Source of the DNA: Pelagibacterium luteolum
Lineage (GTDB): Bacteria; Pseudomonadota; Alphaproteobacteria; Rhizobiales; Devosiaceae
Direction of reading: 5' to 3'
DNA length: 64,000 bases
Assembly: GCF_900100665.1 (NCBI RefSeq)
Contig: NZ_FNCS01000010.1
Location: 1-64,000, forward strand
Both the position numbers and the translations under genes were made by a program. Shown piece by piece: positions 17,688 to 26,785 of the stretch; position 1 is the first letter of the stretch; each line of letters opens with the position of its first letter. The notes beneath the pieces are model-generated. The model was not told where the DNA came from, made no database searches, and saw only the letters and a program-made list of their open reading frames with translations.

Positions 17688-19112
17688 TCAACCCCCCGGT
17701 CCGCGCATACCGCCACCCATTGGCGGTCCGCCCGCCTCTTGCTCTGCGCCCTCGACGACGACCGCGACGCCCGCGCCTGCCTGCGATATCCGCGAGGTGA
17801 TAATCGGCTCGCCCTCGGGCACTTCGGCGGCGACGATCACCCGGTCGCCTTCACGGTCCAGGATTTCGATCTGAACCGCGGCCATCCGGCCCTCGCGAAT
17901 GACGTAGATGTGGTCACCATCGTAGATCGCCGTTTCGGGTACCAGCAGAGTGTTGTCGTGTGCCACGCCCTCGATTGCGACAGATACGAAGGTGCCCGGA
18001 CGCAACTGGTCCACTGCGCTCTCATCGAGATTTCCATAGAGCGTCACGCCGCCCGTCGTGGCATCAACTTCAGGCGCCGTGCGCGCCACGGTGCCCGGAA
18101 CCATGGCCGCTGCGCCGGTCGTCCGGCTCACCTCGAGGCCTCGTCCGATCAGCCCCTCGCGCCTTAGAATGGCGTAGTCGCGATCCGATACGTTAAAGCT
18201 TACCTCGAGTGCCGCGCTGTCATAGAGCGACAACGCCACCTCATTGGCACTCATATAAGTGCCCTCGATGAGGTTGCGCGTCGTAACGACGCCTGTGAAC
18301 GGCGCAGTAATTTCGGTGTTCCCCAAATCGCGCTGCGCTGTCTCCAGCGCGTATCGCGCCTGCTCGATCGCGGCGCGCTGGCGCAAAATCTGGGCATTGA
18401 GCGTCACGAGACTGGATTGGCTCTGCAGCAGCGCCTGCTCACGCTCGGACACGGTGAGCGCCCGTGTATCGACTGTCTGTTGCGTCGCGGCGCCGCTCGA
18501 GAGCAGCGACTGGGCACGCTCGAAGTCCGTACGAGCACTGGCGAGCGCCGATTCCGAAGCGGCAATACTGCGCTCCTCGAGGGCATAGGCTTCCTGCGCT
18601 TCAGACAGCGAAAGTTCCGCATCGGCAATGGCCGCGCGCGCCTCGAGCACTGCCGCGTCGTAAACGAACGGATCGAGCCGCACGAGGACTTCGCCCTGCT
18701 CCACGGTATTGCCCACAGCTAGATTGGGAGAGACCTCCATCACCCGTCCCGCCACAAGGGCTCGGATGTCGATGGTTCTGGCGGCAGCGACCTGGCCATA
18801 GGCGCTGATCGGGGATGTGTAGGTCCCGTAATTTGGCTCCATCACCTCGACGGTGAAGGTGCGCTCGCGGTTCATGCGCTGCGGCGCTTCGGGCCGCTCG
18901 GCGATCCAGCCGGAAACCAGGTAGACGGTGCCCGCAAGAATAGCGATGGCCAACGCGAGTCGGACGACAGCCGACATGAGACCGAACCGGCGGGGCGGTT
19001 GATCGGGCCGGGTCGGTGTTTGCAAAGACGTAGAGGTGCCCGAATACTCGGAGCCGCCGGTATTTTCCAAAAATCTTGCCCTTGCCGAAACCAAATCGCA
19101 GCGATTGGACAA
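17688..19112 (-). CDS. RND efflux periplasmic adaptor (HlyD/MFP family)
   Basis: 474 residues if the TTG at 19112 is used; an ATG at 18977, just before the hydrophobic anchor (AVVRLALAIAILAG), would give 429. Neither has a strong ribosome binding site. After the anchor come a lipoyl half, a long helical hairpin (residues ~165-275, rich in Ala/Glu/Leu), the second lipoyl half (GNTEITAPFTGVVTTRNLIEGTYM) and beta-barrel domains. The tail is Gly/Pro/Met-rich (GGPPMGGGMRGPGG). It precedes the permease by 3 bp; no outer-membrane channel gene is adjacent. Confidence 0.88.
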   Translation of the reverse strand: MSNRCDLVSARARFLENTGGSEYSGTSTSLQTPTRPDQPPRRFGLMSAVVRLALAIAILAGTVYLVSGWIAERPEAPQRMNRERTFTVEVMEPNYGTYTSPISAYGQVAAARTIDIRALVAGRVMEVSPNLAVGNTVEQGEVLVRLDPFVYDAAVLEARAAIADAELSLSEAQEAYALEERSIAASESALASARTDFERAQSLLSSGAATQQTVDTRALTVSEREQALLQSQSSLVTLNAQILRQRAAIEQARYALETAQRDLGNTEITAPFTGVVTTRNLIEGTYMSANEVALSLYDSAALEVSFNVSDRDYAILRREGLIGRGLEVSRTTGAAAMVPGTVARTAPEVDATTGGVTLYGNLDESAVDQLRPGTFVSVAIEGVAHDNTLLVPETAIYDGDHIYVIREGRMAAVQIEILDREGDRVIVAAEVPEGEPIITSRISQAGAGVAVVVEGAEQEAGGPPMGGGMRGPGG

Positions 19113-19171
19113 ATTTGTACCCGCACGCTCCTACGGCCACAAATGAACTTTTGGAAAGGACTGAAAGGTAG

Positions 19172-19192
19172 GGGCCACATTTGAAGTGGCCC
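19172..19192 (-). terminator. terminator-like hairpin after hslO
   Basis: GGGCCAC and GTGGCCC pair around a 7-nt loop, 9 bp past the hslO stop. The following U-tract on the minus strand is poor, so termination may be weak or factor-assisted. Confidence 0.6.
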
Positions 19193-19201
19193 TTGCCTCA
19201 A

Positions 19202-20191
19202 TCAGAACTGGTTGGGATTAAAGTGATAGTGGGTCGAACAGAACTCGCACACCACTTCGATCTGCCCATCGACAACCATGTCGTCACGATCTTCGGGTGT
19301 GAAGTCGTTGATCATCTGCTCCACCCGCTCGGCCGAGCACGTGCAGCGCTCGACCAGTAATTGCGGCTCAAACAATCGCACTCCGGTCTCGTGATAAAGA
19401 CGGAACAACAGCCGTTCGGGCGAGATATCCGGATCGACGATCTCGGCATCGGTCAGCGTCTCGAGTAGGGCTTTCGCCTCTGTCCAATGATCATCCTCGG
19501 CAAAGTCCGGATCAGCGGTTTCGGGGTTTTCGAAATCGCCGTCGCCCGGCAAATCGGGCATGGTCTGCATGCCATGGTCTGGCAGATGCTGCAGCAATAC
19601 GCCGCCGGCCCGCCACGAGGGGCGGGACTGGCCCTTGACCGAGAGTTCTGCAACCGCCAGCCGCACTTGGGTCGGGATCTGTTCGGACTGCTGGAAGTAG
19701 GTGTGCGCGACCTCTTCCAGGCTCTCGCCTTCCAGCGCCACGATGCCCTGGTAGCGATCCATATGCGCGCCCTGATCGACCGTCAGCGCCAGAACACCCT
19801 TGCCGAGCAGATCCTGCGGCTTGGTATTGCCCGACTTGATCGCCTCTTCGAGCGCGTCCTTATCGTAACGCGCATAGGCACGCAGCCCGTCCGGCGTGTC
19901 GAAATCAACAACCAGAAGACTGACCGGACCATCGGTCCGCGCCTGCAGGATGAACCGACCCTCGAACTTGAGCGAGGAACCGATCAATGCGGCGAGCGTG
20001 ATCGCTTCGCCCAAAAGACGCGCCACCGGCTCGGGATATCCGTGCCGGTTGATGATTACATCGAGAGCATCGCCCAGCTGCACGACCCGCCCACGGCTGT
20101 CGAGCATGTCGAGGGTGAAGGGAACGGCGACGTCGTCACCGCTTTCGGGTCGGTCGAGACCGAATGGTTCGAGAGAGCTTGCGCTCATCAT
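19202..20191 (-). CDS. hslO: Hsp33 redox-regulated chaperone
   Basis: 329 residues. The Hsp33 core (LGEAITLAALIGSSLKFEGRFILQ, GPVSLLVVDFDTPDGLRAYARY) is followed by the zinc redox switch CTC (~285) and CEFC (~316), the four cysteines that release zinc on oxidation to activate the chaperone. The start overlaps the argF stop by one base (TAATG), so translation is probably coupled. An acidic insert lies near 225-245. Confidence 0.94.
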   Translation of the reverse strand: MMSASSLEPFGLDRPESGDDVAVPFTLDMLDSRGRVVQLGDALDVIINRHGYPEPVARLLGEAITLAALIGSSLKFEGRFILQARTDGPVSLLVVDFDTPDGLRAYARYDKDALEEAIKSGNTKPQDLLGKGVLALTVDQGAHMDRYQGIVALEGESLEEVAHTYFQQSEQIPTQVRLAVAELSVKGQSRPSWRAGGVLLQHLPDHGMQTMPDLPGDGDFENPETADPDFAEDDHWTEAKALLETLTDAEIVDPDISPERLLFRLYHETGVRLFEPQLLVERCTCSAERVEQMINDFTPEDRDDMVVDGQIEVVCEFCSTHYHFNPNQF

Positions 20192-21126
20192 TATTCCTTA
20201 ATCGCCTCAAGGTTTTCGATCCCGAAGGCCCAGCACAATATGGCCTTCTGGATATGCAGGCGGTTTTCAGCTTCATCGAAGACAACCGATTGCGGCCCGT
20301 CGATCACCTCATCGGTGACCTCATCGCCCCTATGGGCAGGCAGACAATGCATAAAGAGCGCGTCGGTCGCGGCGTGGGAGAACAATCTGGTATCGACGCG
20401 ATAGGGTTTCAAGATGCGCCGGCGCTCACCCTCGTCGGTGTCGCCCATCGAGACCCAGGTGTCGGTAATCACCAGATCGGCGTCCGAAATCGCCTCGACC
20501 GGATCGGAGCCCAGCGTAACCCGGTCACCCACATCGGCAATGTCGGACAGCAAGCCCTGATCGGGCCAATATTCCTTCGGGCACGCAATCGCCAACCTGT
20601 TGCCGAACAGCGCCGTCGCGTGAACCCATGAAGCCAGCACATTGTTCGAATCCCCGATCCAGGCAACCTTCTTGCCCTCGAGAGACCCGGAATGTTCCTC
20701 GAACGTCATGATGTCGGCCATCACCTGGCAAGGGTGGCTCCGCCGCGTCAGCCCGTTAATCACCGGAACGCTTGACGCGCCGGCCAGATCGAGCAGATCG
20801 TCATGGCTCAGAATGCGGATCATGATCGCATCGACATAGCGGCTCATCACCCGGGCCGTGTCTTCGATCGTCTCTTCGCGCGCCAACTGCATTTCCTGGC
20901 CCGTCAGCATCAGCGTTTCGCCGCCGAGCTGGCGCATCCCGACATCGAATGACACGCGCGTACGCGTGGACTGGCGCTCGAAGATCATCGCCAGCACCTT
21001 GTCCTGCAACAGCCGTGGACGTTCGCCAGCCTTCAGGCGCGTCTTCAGCGCGTGGGCCAAATCGAGAATGGTCCGAAGCTCGGAAAGGGAAAAATCTTTA
21101 AGGTCGAGAAAATGTCTCGCGGTCAT
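20191..21126 (-). CDS. argF: ornithine carbamoyltransferase
   Basis: 311 residues. The carbamoyl-phosphate site STRTR is at 53-57, the HPCQ motif at 131-134, and HCLPAHRG near 268 marks the ornithine-type catalytic cysteine loop. It catalyses carbamoyl phosphate plus ornithine to citrulline in arginine synthesis. It follows argD by 39 bp and overlaps hslO by 1 bp, giving an argD-argF-hslO operon. Confidence 0.96.
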   Translation of the reverse strand: MTARHFLDLKDFSLSELRTILDLAHALKTRLKAGERPRLLQDKVLAMIFERQSTRTRVSFDVGMRQLGGETLMLTGQEMQLAREETIEDTARVMSRYVDAIMIRILSHDDLLDLAGASSVPVINGLTRRSHPCQVMADIMTFEEHSGSLEGKKVAWIGDSNNVLASWVHATALFGNRLAIACPKEYWPDQGLLSDIADVGDRVTLGSDPVEAISDADLVITDTWVSMGDTDEGERRRILKPYRVDTRLFSHAATDALFMHCLPAHRGDEVTDEVIDGPQSVVFDEAENRLHIQKAILCWAFGIENLEAIKE

Positions 21127-21165
21127 TGAACTGATCCTGAAAATAGTCCGGCGCGGAAAGCGGCG

Positions 21166-22353
21166 TTATTGCGCCGCGTCGCTGGCCTCGGCTTCAAACT
21201 CGGCAAAAGCCTCTGCAATAATGCCAATAGCCTCGTTGATCTCGGCTTCATTGACAATAAGCGGCGGCAGCAGGCGCAGGACATTGTCGCTGGCGGCCAC
21301 GGCCAGAAGCTTGTGGTCGCGCAATCGGGCCACGAAATCACGCACCGGCGGCGTGATCTTGATGCCGGCGATCAAGCCCTTGCCGCGCACTTCGGTCACA
21401 TATTGCGGAAATTTCTGCATCAATTGCTGCAGCTGATGGGCGAGAACAGTGCCCATAGCTTCGACATGCTCGAAAAACCCAGGCTCCAGGACGCGATCGA
21501 GCACGGCGTTGCCGACCGCACACGCCATCGGGTTGCCGCCATAGGTCGAGCCATGCGTGCCCGGCCCCATGGCCTTGGCGACCTCTTCGGTCGCAAGGCA
21601 GGCGCCGAGCGGGAAGCCGTTCCCGATCGCCTTGGCGACGGTCATGATATCGGGCGTGATCCCGGCCCATTCATGGGCGAAGAACTTCCCCGTCCGGCCA
21701 TAACCGCACTGCACTTCATCGAAAATCAGCAGAACGCCATTGGCGTCTGCGAGCTTGCGCAACCCTTGGAGATAGGCGTCCGAAAACGCCGTCACACCGC
21801 CCTCGCCCTGTACGGGCTCGATCAGGATTGCGGCCGTTTTCTCGTCGATGGCCGCTTCCACCAGCGCGAGATCGCCGGGCTTTACGTGCTTGTAGCCCGG
21901 CATCGGGCCAAAACCCTCGATATAGGCCGGGTTACCCGCTGCAGCGATGGTGGCCGTCGTCCGCCCATGGAACGAGCCGGAAAAGCCGATGATGTCGACC
22001 CTATCCTTTTGCCCTTTGTCCCAGAAATAACGCCGCGCTGTCTTGATCGCGCATTCGAGCGCTTCAGCACCCGAATTGGTGAAAAACACCTTGTCGGCAA
22101 AGGTCGCATCGACCAGCCGCTGGGCCAGTTTTTCCTGCTCGGGGATCGTATAGATATTGGAGACGTGCCAAACCTTGTCGGCCTGTTCCTTGAGCGCTGC
22201 GACGATGTGCGGATCGCCATGCCCGAGAGCATTGACGGCGATGCCGGCGTTGAAATCGAGATATCGGGTCCCGTCCGCGGTCAGCAATCGCACGCCCTCG
22301 CCCCGCACAAAGGCGAGTTCGGACCTTGCGTAAGTGCCATACAACGCGGACAT
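21166..22353 (-). CDS. argD: acetylornithine aminotransferase
   Basis: 395 residues, class III PLP aminotransferase. Cofactor residues are visible: [12 protein letters not shown] near 93-104, SFHGRTTAT near 127-135, [11 protein letters not shown] at 212-222 and PLP lysine K241 in [13 protein letters not shown]. Length and [14 protein letters not shown] support ArgD. It may also act as succinyldiaminopimelate aminotransferase, common in this family. First gene of the argD-argF-hslO unit. Confidence 0.94.
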   Translation of the reverse strand: MSALYGTYARSELAFVRGEGVRLLTADGTRYLDFNAGIAVNALGHGDPHIVAALKEQADKVWHVSNIYTIPEQEKLAQRLVDATFADKVFFTNSGAEALECAIKTARRYFWDKGQKDRVDIIGFSGSFHGRTTATIAAAGNPAYIEGFGPMPGYKHVKPGDLALVEAAIDEKTAAILIEPVQGEGGVTAFSDAYLQGLRKLADANGVLLIFDEVQCGYGRTGKFFAHEWAGITPDIMTVAKAIGNGFPLGACLATEEVAKAMGPGTHGSTYGGNPMACAVGNAVLDRVLEPGFFEHVEAMGTVLAHQLQQLMQKFPQYVTEVRGKGLIAGIKITPPVRDFVARLRDHKLLAVAASDNVLRLLPPLIVNEAEINEAIGIIAEAFAEFEAEASDAAQ

Positions 22354-22814
22354 TTTCTTTAGACCTTTCAGTGGCTCGACAACTAAATTCGCGCACTCGA
22401 AGCGATGGAAAACAAAGAGCGCGCTCGGACTGTTTCCAAGCCGCGCCCATCACCCGTGCTTATGCTGGCGACGCCGAAAAAAGTCAATCTGGGCCCGGAA
22501 ACCGGGGCGTGGACCCGACTCATCTTTGCCACATTGGGGATTCATACCCTCCTCGCCGACCCTCGACGTGCATATGGGCAACAGGCTGCACCATTCATGT
22601 GCGCTTGCTGATTTTGCGGGGGGATAAACCGGGGAAAGTCTTAAATCCCGCCTTGCTTCGGATTCGAGCGCCCGTGTAGTATCACGGCATTGGGAACACG
22701 ACATCTCGTGTGGCGGACCCCATCACCATACGACAGTTAGTATGCCGACGGTCAATGCTATCGTTTGACCGCGCGAAACCTGACTCCGAATACGATATGG
22801 CCTGGAGCTGAGCG
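22354..22814. other. divergent promoter region of argD and gcrA with four GANTC sites
   Basis: No protein-like frame is seen in these 461 bp. Four GANTC motifs occur, at 22517, 22539, 22661 and 22782; the last is 28 bp before the gcrA start. GANTC is the CcrM methylation site, and GcrA acts on methylated promoters in Caulobacter. Confidence 0.6.
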
Positions 22815-23381
22815 ATGACCTGGACAGACGAGCGCGTTGCACTCTTGAAGAAACTCTGGATGGAAGGTCATAGCGCAAGCCAGATCGCAGCCGAGTTGAG
22901 CGGTGGCGTGACCCGAAACGCAGTGATCGGCAAGGTGCACCGGCTTAAATTGTCGGCTCGCGCCAAGCCCACCAATGTTGCCCCGCGGGCCAAGGCACCC
23001 CGCCCCACGGCACCGCGGCGACCCAGTTCACCATCGAGCAGTCCCGGCCACGCCCGCGGCACGGCCTCGGCCGCTGCAAGCGCGGTCAGCCAGCGCCGCA
23101 CGACCATCGCCCCCACCATGGGCGCGACCGCTCTCAAGATGGATACCGAGCTCGACACCGAGATGGCTGTCGAGACCACTACCAAGGTCGCCGAGATCTT
23201 CATCCCGGTCGAAGAGCGCATTTCGCTGCTGCAGCTGTCCGAAAAGACCTGCAAATGGCCGATCGGCGACCCGATGAACAGCGAGTTCCACTTCTGTGGT
23301 CGCGAGTCCGAAGAGGGCAAGCCCTATTGCGAGTTCCACTCGCGGCGCGCCTATCACCAGGTCGATCGCCGGAAGCGCTAA
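22815..23381 (+). CDS. gcrA: GcrA cell-cycle regulator
   Basis: 188 residues. The N-terminal DNA-binding helix-turn-helix reads WTDERVALLKKLW, SASQIAAEL, TRNAVIGKVHRL, the GcrA signature. A Pro/Ala/Ser-rich linker (~50-115) follows. The C-terminal part (ISLLQLSEKTCKWPIGDP, FHFCGRESEEGKPYCEFHS) matches the region that binds sigma-70 domain 2 in Caulobacter GcrA. GGAG precedes the ATG. Family knowledge: it recruits sigma-70 holoenzyme at CcrM-methylated promoters of cell-cycle genes. Confidence 0.95.
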   Translation: MTWTDERVALLKKLWMEGHSASQIAAELSGGVTRNAVIGKVHRLKLSARAKPTNVAPRAKAPRPTAPRRPSSPSSSPGHARGTASAAASAVSQRRTTIAPTMGATALKMDTELDTEMAVETTTKVAEIFIPVEERISLLQLSEKTCKWPIGDPMNSEFHFCGRESEEGKPYCEFHSRRAYHQVDRRKR

Positions 23382-23402
23382 GTCGCTGTCTTAAGTTTTT
23401 TG

Positions 23403-23430
23403 AAAAGCCCCGGCATTGCACGGGGCTTTT
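23403..23430. terminator. bidirectional terminator after gcrA
   Basis: AAAAGCCCCG and CGGGGCTTTT form a perfect 10-bp stem around an 8-nt loop. It is symmetric with U-tracts on both strands and ends 1 bp before the convergent small gene. Confidence 0.9.
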
Positions 23431-23431
23431 G

Positions 23432-23641
23432 TCATGGCTTTGCGATCTCGCAATCGTTCAGCTCCGCTGACAGCCCATAGACGGCGCTGCGCGCAGCGCT
23501 TTCGATCTGATCGAGCGGCAATCCATATGGCACTTCAAGCGCGAGGCGCTTGGTCGGATCGTCCGCCCAGACGAAATTGACGTAGGATTTCTGCGCAGCG
23601 ATATCATGCGCCAGGCTGACGATATTGAGTGTGGATGCCAT
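23432..23641 (-). CDS. small conserved-looking hypothetical protein (69 aa)
   Basis: The ATG at 23641 follows AAGGAAAGGCGG, a strong ribosome binding site. The 69-residue product starts MASTLNIVSLAHDIAAQ and has no signal peptide or membrane helix. Codon choice looks like its neighbours. It shares the bidirectional terminator with gcrA. No family recognised. Confidence 0.6.
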   Translation of the reverse strand: MASTLNIVSLAHDIAAQKSYVNFVWADDPTKRLALEVPYGLPLDQIESAARSAVYGLSAELNDCEIAKP

Positions 23642-23806
23642 AGTTTCCGCCTTTCCTTCTCCGTTGCGACGGCCAGCATCGCATGGATCTGCGTGAGCGC
23701 AAGCTTGGGCTGATATCCCATCCTTCTTGACGGAGCCACATTGGCGTCGTTTATTAACATTTCCGGGGGTAAGACCAATCTGCTGGAGGCGCAGGGAGTA
23801 TGCGCT

Positions 23807-24013
23807 ATGAAACTTATGCTTGCCGTGGACATTGCCGACCGCCTGCGTGACGCTGGCGATTTCAGGTCGTTCGACTTTGAAAATGAGGCGCGCGCACTTT
23901 TGGCGCGCCACCCCGAAGCCCATGCGAGTGTCGACGAGGTGATCGCCGCGATGCGGCAGGACGCTTTTACCCTGCCCCGCCGCGCTCCAGGGGAACTTGC
24001 TCCGGCCCGATAG
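23807..24013 (+). CDS. small hypothetical protein (68 aa)
   Basis: The ATG at 23807 follows a GGAGGCGCAGGGAG purine stretch. The 68-residue, soluble product (MKLMLAVDIADRLRDAG) contains helical, charged sequence around FENEARALLARHPEAHASVDEVIAAMRQD. It ends 4 bp before the convergent PACE gene. No family recognised; moderately confident it is a gene from the start signal and amphipathic sequence. Confidence 0.5.
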   Translation: MKLMLAVDIADRLRDAGDFRSFDFENEARALLARHPEAHASVDEVIAAMRQDAFTLPRRAPGELAPAR

Positions 24014-24017
24014 CTGC

Positions 24018-24455
24018 CTAAGGCGTCGCCGTCTGCTGTTCCCACTCCTTGAGCGGGAACACCTTGTCATAGGCAAGGTTGAAGACAAACGCGTAGCCCA
24101 TGTAAAACAGGGCGAAGGCGATATCCATGATCAGGGCGTGCAGCAATGTAATGCCCAGATACCATGCGATAAACGGCATCAGAACGATCAATAGCCCGAG
24201 TTCGAACAGTACCGCATGGAGCACGCGCAGACGCAGCGACTTCAGCGTGGTGCCTGTCGTGCGTTTAAGCACTGTATCGAACATCAGATTGTAGACGTAG
24301 TTCCACGCCATCGCGATGGTGGCACTCACCACCCCCACCACACCGATATCGTGCAGCGGCATGGCAAACACCACCGCGCCGAGCGGCACGACCAGTATCA
24401 GGCCGAAAATTTCAAAGAAAAGTGCGTGACGAACGCGATCCCAGGCTGTGCGCAT
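24018..24455 (-). CDS. PACE-family efflux transporter (AceI-like)
   Basis: 145 residues with four membrane helices in two repeats. The first begins WDRVRHALFFEIFGL, which puts a glutamate at position 15, the proton-coupling residue of AceI; the second repeat contains RVLHAVLFELGLLI with a matching Glu. This is the bacterial transmembrane pair (BTP) fold of chlorhexidine and diamine efflux proteins. The natural substrate here is unknown. Confidence 0.85.
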   Translation of the reverse strand: MRTAWDRVRHALFFEIFGLILVVPLGAVVFAMPLHDIGVVGVVSATIAMAWNYVYNLMFDTVLKRTTGTTLKSLRLRVLHAVLFELGLLIVLMPFIAWYLGITLLHALIMDIAFALFYMGYAFVFNLAYDKVFPLKEWEQQTATP

Positions 24456-24616
24456 GGCTCAGAACTCCTTGCCAAAGCTCGGGCCGTCCCGAAACGATTC
24501 CCGCGATTGGGGGAGGTCGTCCTCACACGAGGCTATTTAGTACCTATGGCGGGCAAGTCAAGCTAGCTCAAATCCGGCACAATGTTCCTCTCTGCGCCCC
24601 CGATCACCCTCGCGCG

Positions 24617-24923
24617 AGAAATAACTTATCCCCGCCGTCTCAACCGCATCCATACTGCACTCACGAACCCGCGTTGATGGACGCAAGCGCAACGAACGTT
24701 TGGGCGGGTTTGGTTCGGGTTCCTTGCGGGTCGCCGCAGGGAAGGCCTAAACGTCACAAGTGCCGGTCGTCGTTCCCATACGGCGGCTTACCGGGGAAAC
24801 CCGGCGGGGATTGACCCCAGCCTTCTGAAGGGCGACTAAGCCCAAAACCCCGAGCGCCTGGGGCGATGATCGCTTCATACTAAAAAACAAACTGCGGAGC
24901 GCTCATCGCCCCATGCCGTCTTT
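24617..24923 (+). repeat. copy A of a 307-bp dispersed element with terminal hairpin
   Basis: Nearly identical, in inverted orientation, to 63204-63510. The best-conserved part runs from about 24666 to 24923 with few differences. It ends in a long hairpin (GGGGCGATGA ... TCATCGCCCC, 24860-24912). A frame across the core differs between copies because of a one-base indel near 24772, so protein coding is unlikely. It could be a structured RNA or a non-autonomous mobile repeat. 24456-24616 shows nothing else. Confidence 0.85.
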
Positions 24924-24984
24924 GAAAATTGCAGCGACCCGATGGTAGCGCCAGCGGGCACATCCGCACGCCCGAGGCCCGGTG

Positions 24985-26712
24985 CTACTCCGCCGCCCAG
25001 GCACCAAACTGCGCGTTGTGCAGCACCGCATAGGCACCATTCTTGCGCAGCAGTTCGTCGTGACCGCCCTGTTCGACGATCCTGCCGCCATCGACCACGA
25101 CGATACGGTCGGCGTTGCGGATCGTGGCCAGACGGTGGGCAATAACCAGCGTCGTGCGGCCCTGCGACAGCTTTGCCAAAGCCTGCTGGATCTGCACTTC
25201 GGTGGCCGTATCGAGCGCTGATGTCGCTTCGTCCAGAATGAGGATGGGCGGGTTCTTGAGGAAAATCCGCGCGATCGCGAGGCGCTGCTTTTGGCCGCCC
25301 GAAAGCTTCACACCACGCTCGCCCACCATTGTGTCGAGCCCTTCGGGCATCTGGGCGATGACCGTATCGAACTGCGCCTTCCGGGCCGCGTCCATCACGT
25401 CCTCATCGCTCGCGCCAAGACGGCCATAGGCGATGTTGTCGCGGATAGAGGTACCGAACATGAAGACGTCCTGCTGCACGATACCGATCTGGCTGCGGAG
25501 CGAATCCTGCGTCATCTCGCGGATATCGATCCCGTCGATGGTGATCGCCCCCGCGTCGATCTCATAAAAGCGCGGCAGCAACGAACAGATCGTCGTCTTG
25601 CCGGCACCAGAGGGCCCCACCAGCGCGACCGTCTCGCCGGCTTTGATGCCGAGCGTGATGTCGGACAGCGTGGGACGGTCCTCGCCATAGGCGAAATCGA
25701 CGTGATCGAAAGCGATATTGCCCTTGAGCCCCGATACGCGCCGAGCGTTTGGGCTGTCGGTAATATCGGGCTCTGTATCGACCAGTTCGGTGAACCGCTT
25801 GAACCCCGCAATGCCCTTCGGATAGCTCTCGAGCACGCCGATAATCTTGTCGATGGGCCGGAACAGCACGTTCACCAGCAACAGGAAACCGACAAAAGCG
25901 CCGTAGGTCATCTCGCCGTAAATCACCAACGCCGTACCGGCCAGCATCACCAGAAGCTGCACCAGGCTCTTGGCCAGATAGGAGATCGAGATCGAGGCCG
26001 TCATGATCTTGTAGGCGGCCAGTTTGGTGGTGCGATAATTCTGGTTGTCGCCCTCAAACATCGTGCGCTCATGGCGCTCATTGGCAAAGGCGCGCACCGC
26101 ACGCACGCCGCCGATCGACTCTTCGATCCGCACGTTGAAATCGCTCACCCGGCCATAGAGTTGCTTCCAGGTGTTGGTCATCGACGCCCCGTATTTCCAG
26201 ACGACGAAGGCGGCAACGGGCACGATCAACAGCGTGATCATGGCCAGCGTCAAATTCATATACGCCATGATGAAGAAGGCGCCGACAAACGTCATGATGG
26301 CGATGAAGATGTCTTCGGGGCCGTGATGGGCGATCTCACCGACCTCTTCGAGGTCCTTGGTCACACGCGTGATGATCGCACCGGTTTTCTTGTTGTCGAA
26401 ATACCGAAACGAGAGCTTGTGCAGATGGTCGAACGCCTGCCGGCGCATGTCGGTTTCGATCCCGACGCCAAGCGCGTGCCCCCAATAGTTGACGATCGAG
26501 AGCAACCCCGCATTGACGATATAGACAACCAGCAGCGCACCAGCCGCCAGCAAAATCCACGTCCAGTTCTGACTGGGCAGCAATTGATCCACATAAAGCT
26601 GAACGACCAGCGGAAAGCCGAGTTCAAGCAGGCCGGCCAGAACCGCACAGCCGAAGTCGAGGGCGAAGAGGCCCTTGTACGGCGTGTAGTAGGAAAAGAA
26701 GCGGCGCAACAT
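24985..26712 (-). CDS. ABC exporter, fused permease and ATPase (MsbA/MDR-like)
   Basis: 575 residues from the ATG at 26712; a TTG two codons upstream is possible. Residues ~1-320 are a six-helix exporter membrane domain (type-1 ABC exporter). The nucleotide-binding domain has Walker A GPSGAGKTT (~370), Q-loop QQDVFMFG, signature LSGGQKQR and Walker B ILILDEATSALD, then the H-loop IAHRLAT. It would act as a dimer. No neighbouring gene reveals the substrate. Confidence 0.9.
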   Translation of the reverse strand: MLRRFFSYYTPYKGLFALDFGCAVLAGLLELGFPLVVQLYVDQLLPSQNWTWILLAAGALLVVYIVNAGLLSIVNYWGHALGVGIETDMRRQAFDHLHKLSFRYFDNKKTGAIITRVTKDLEEVGEIAHHGPEDIFIAIMTFVGAFFIMAYMNLTLAMITLLIVPVAAFVVWKYGASMTNTWKQLYGRVSDFNVRIEESIGGVRAVRAFANERHERTMFEGDNQNYRTTKLAAYKIMTASISISYLAKSLVQLLVMLAGTALVIYGEMTYGAFVGFLLLVNVLFRPIDKIIGVLESYPKGIAGFKRFTELVDTEPDITDSPNARRVSGLKGNIAFDHVDFAYGEDRPTLSDITLGIKAGETVALVGPSGAGKTTICSLLPRFYEIDAGAITIDGIDIREMTQDSLRSQIGIVQQDVFMFGTSIRDNIAYGRLGASDEDVMDAARKAQFDTVIAQMPEGLDTMVGERGVKLSGGQKQRLAIARIFLKNPPILILDEATSALDTATEVQIQQALAKLSQGRTTLVIAHRLATIRNADRIVVVDGGRIVEQGGHDELLRKNGAYAVLHNAQFGAWAAE

Positions 26713-26785
26713 GGGCAAGCTCGACTGAGAATACCCGGGGGACTAACGCCGCATATCTGGATGAGTCAAGTTTGGCTGCCGCCAA

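Noticed and set aside
24422-24814. An open frame across repeat copy A, encoding a Cys/Arg-rich peptide (LVRVPCGSPQGRPKRHKCRS)
   Set aside because: The matching frame in copy B is shifted by a one-base indel and ends differently, and no good ribosome binding site is present. The nucleotide sequence is conserved, not the protein.
24617-24923. tmRNA, RNase P RNA or 6S RNA as identity of the repeated element
   Set aside because: It lacks the tag-coding segment and CCA end of tmRNA and the conserved RNase P core blocks. 6S RNA is normally single-copy, and two near-identical copies are present here.
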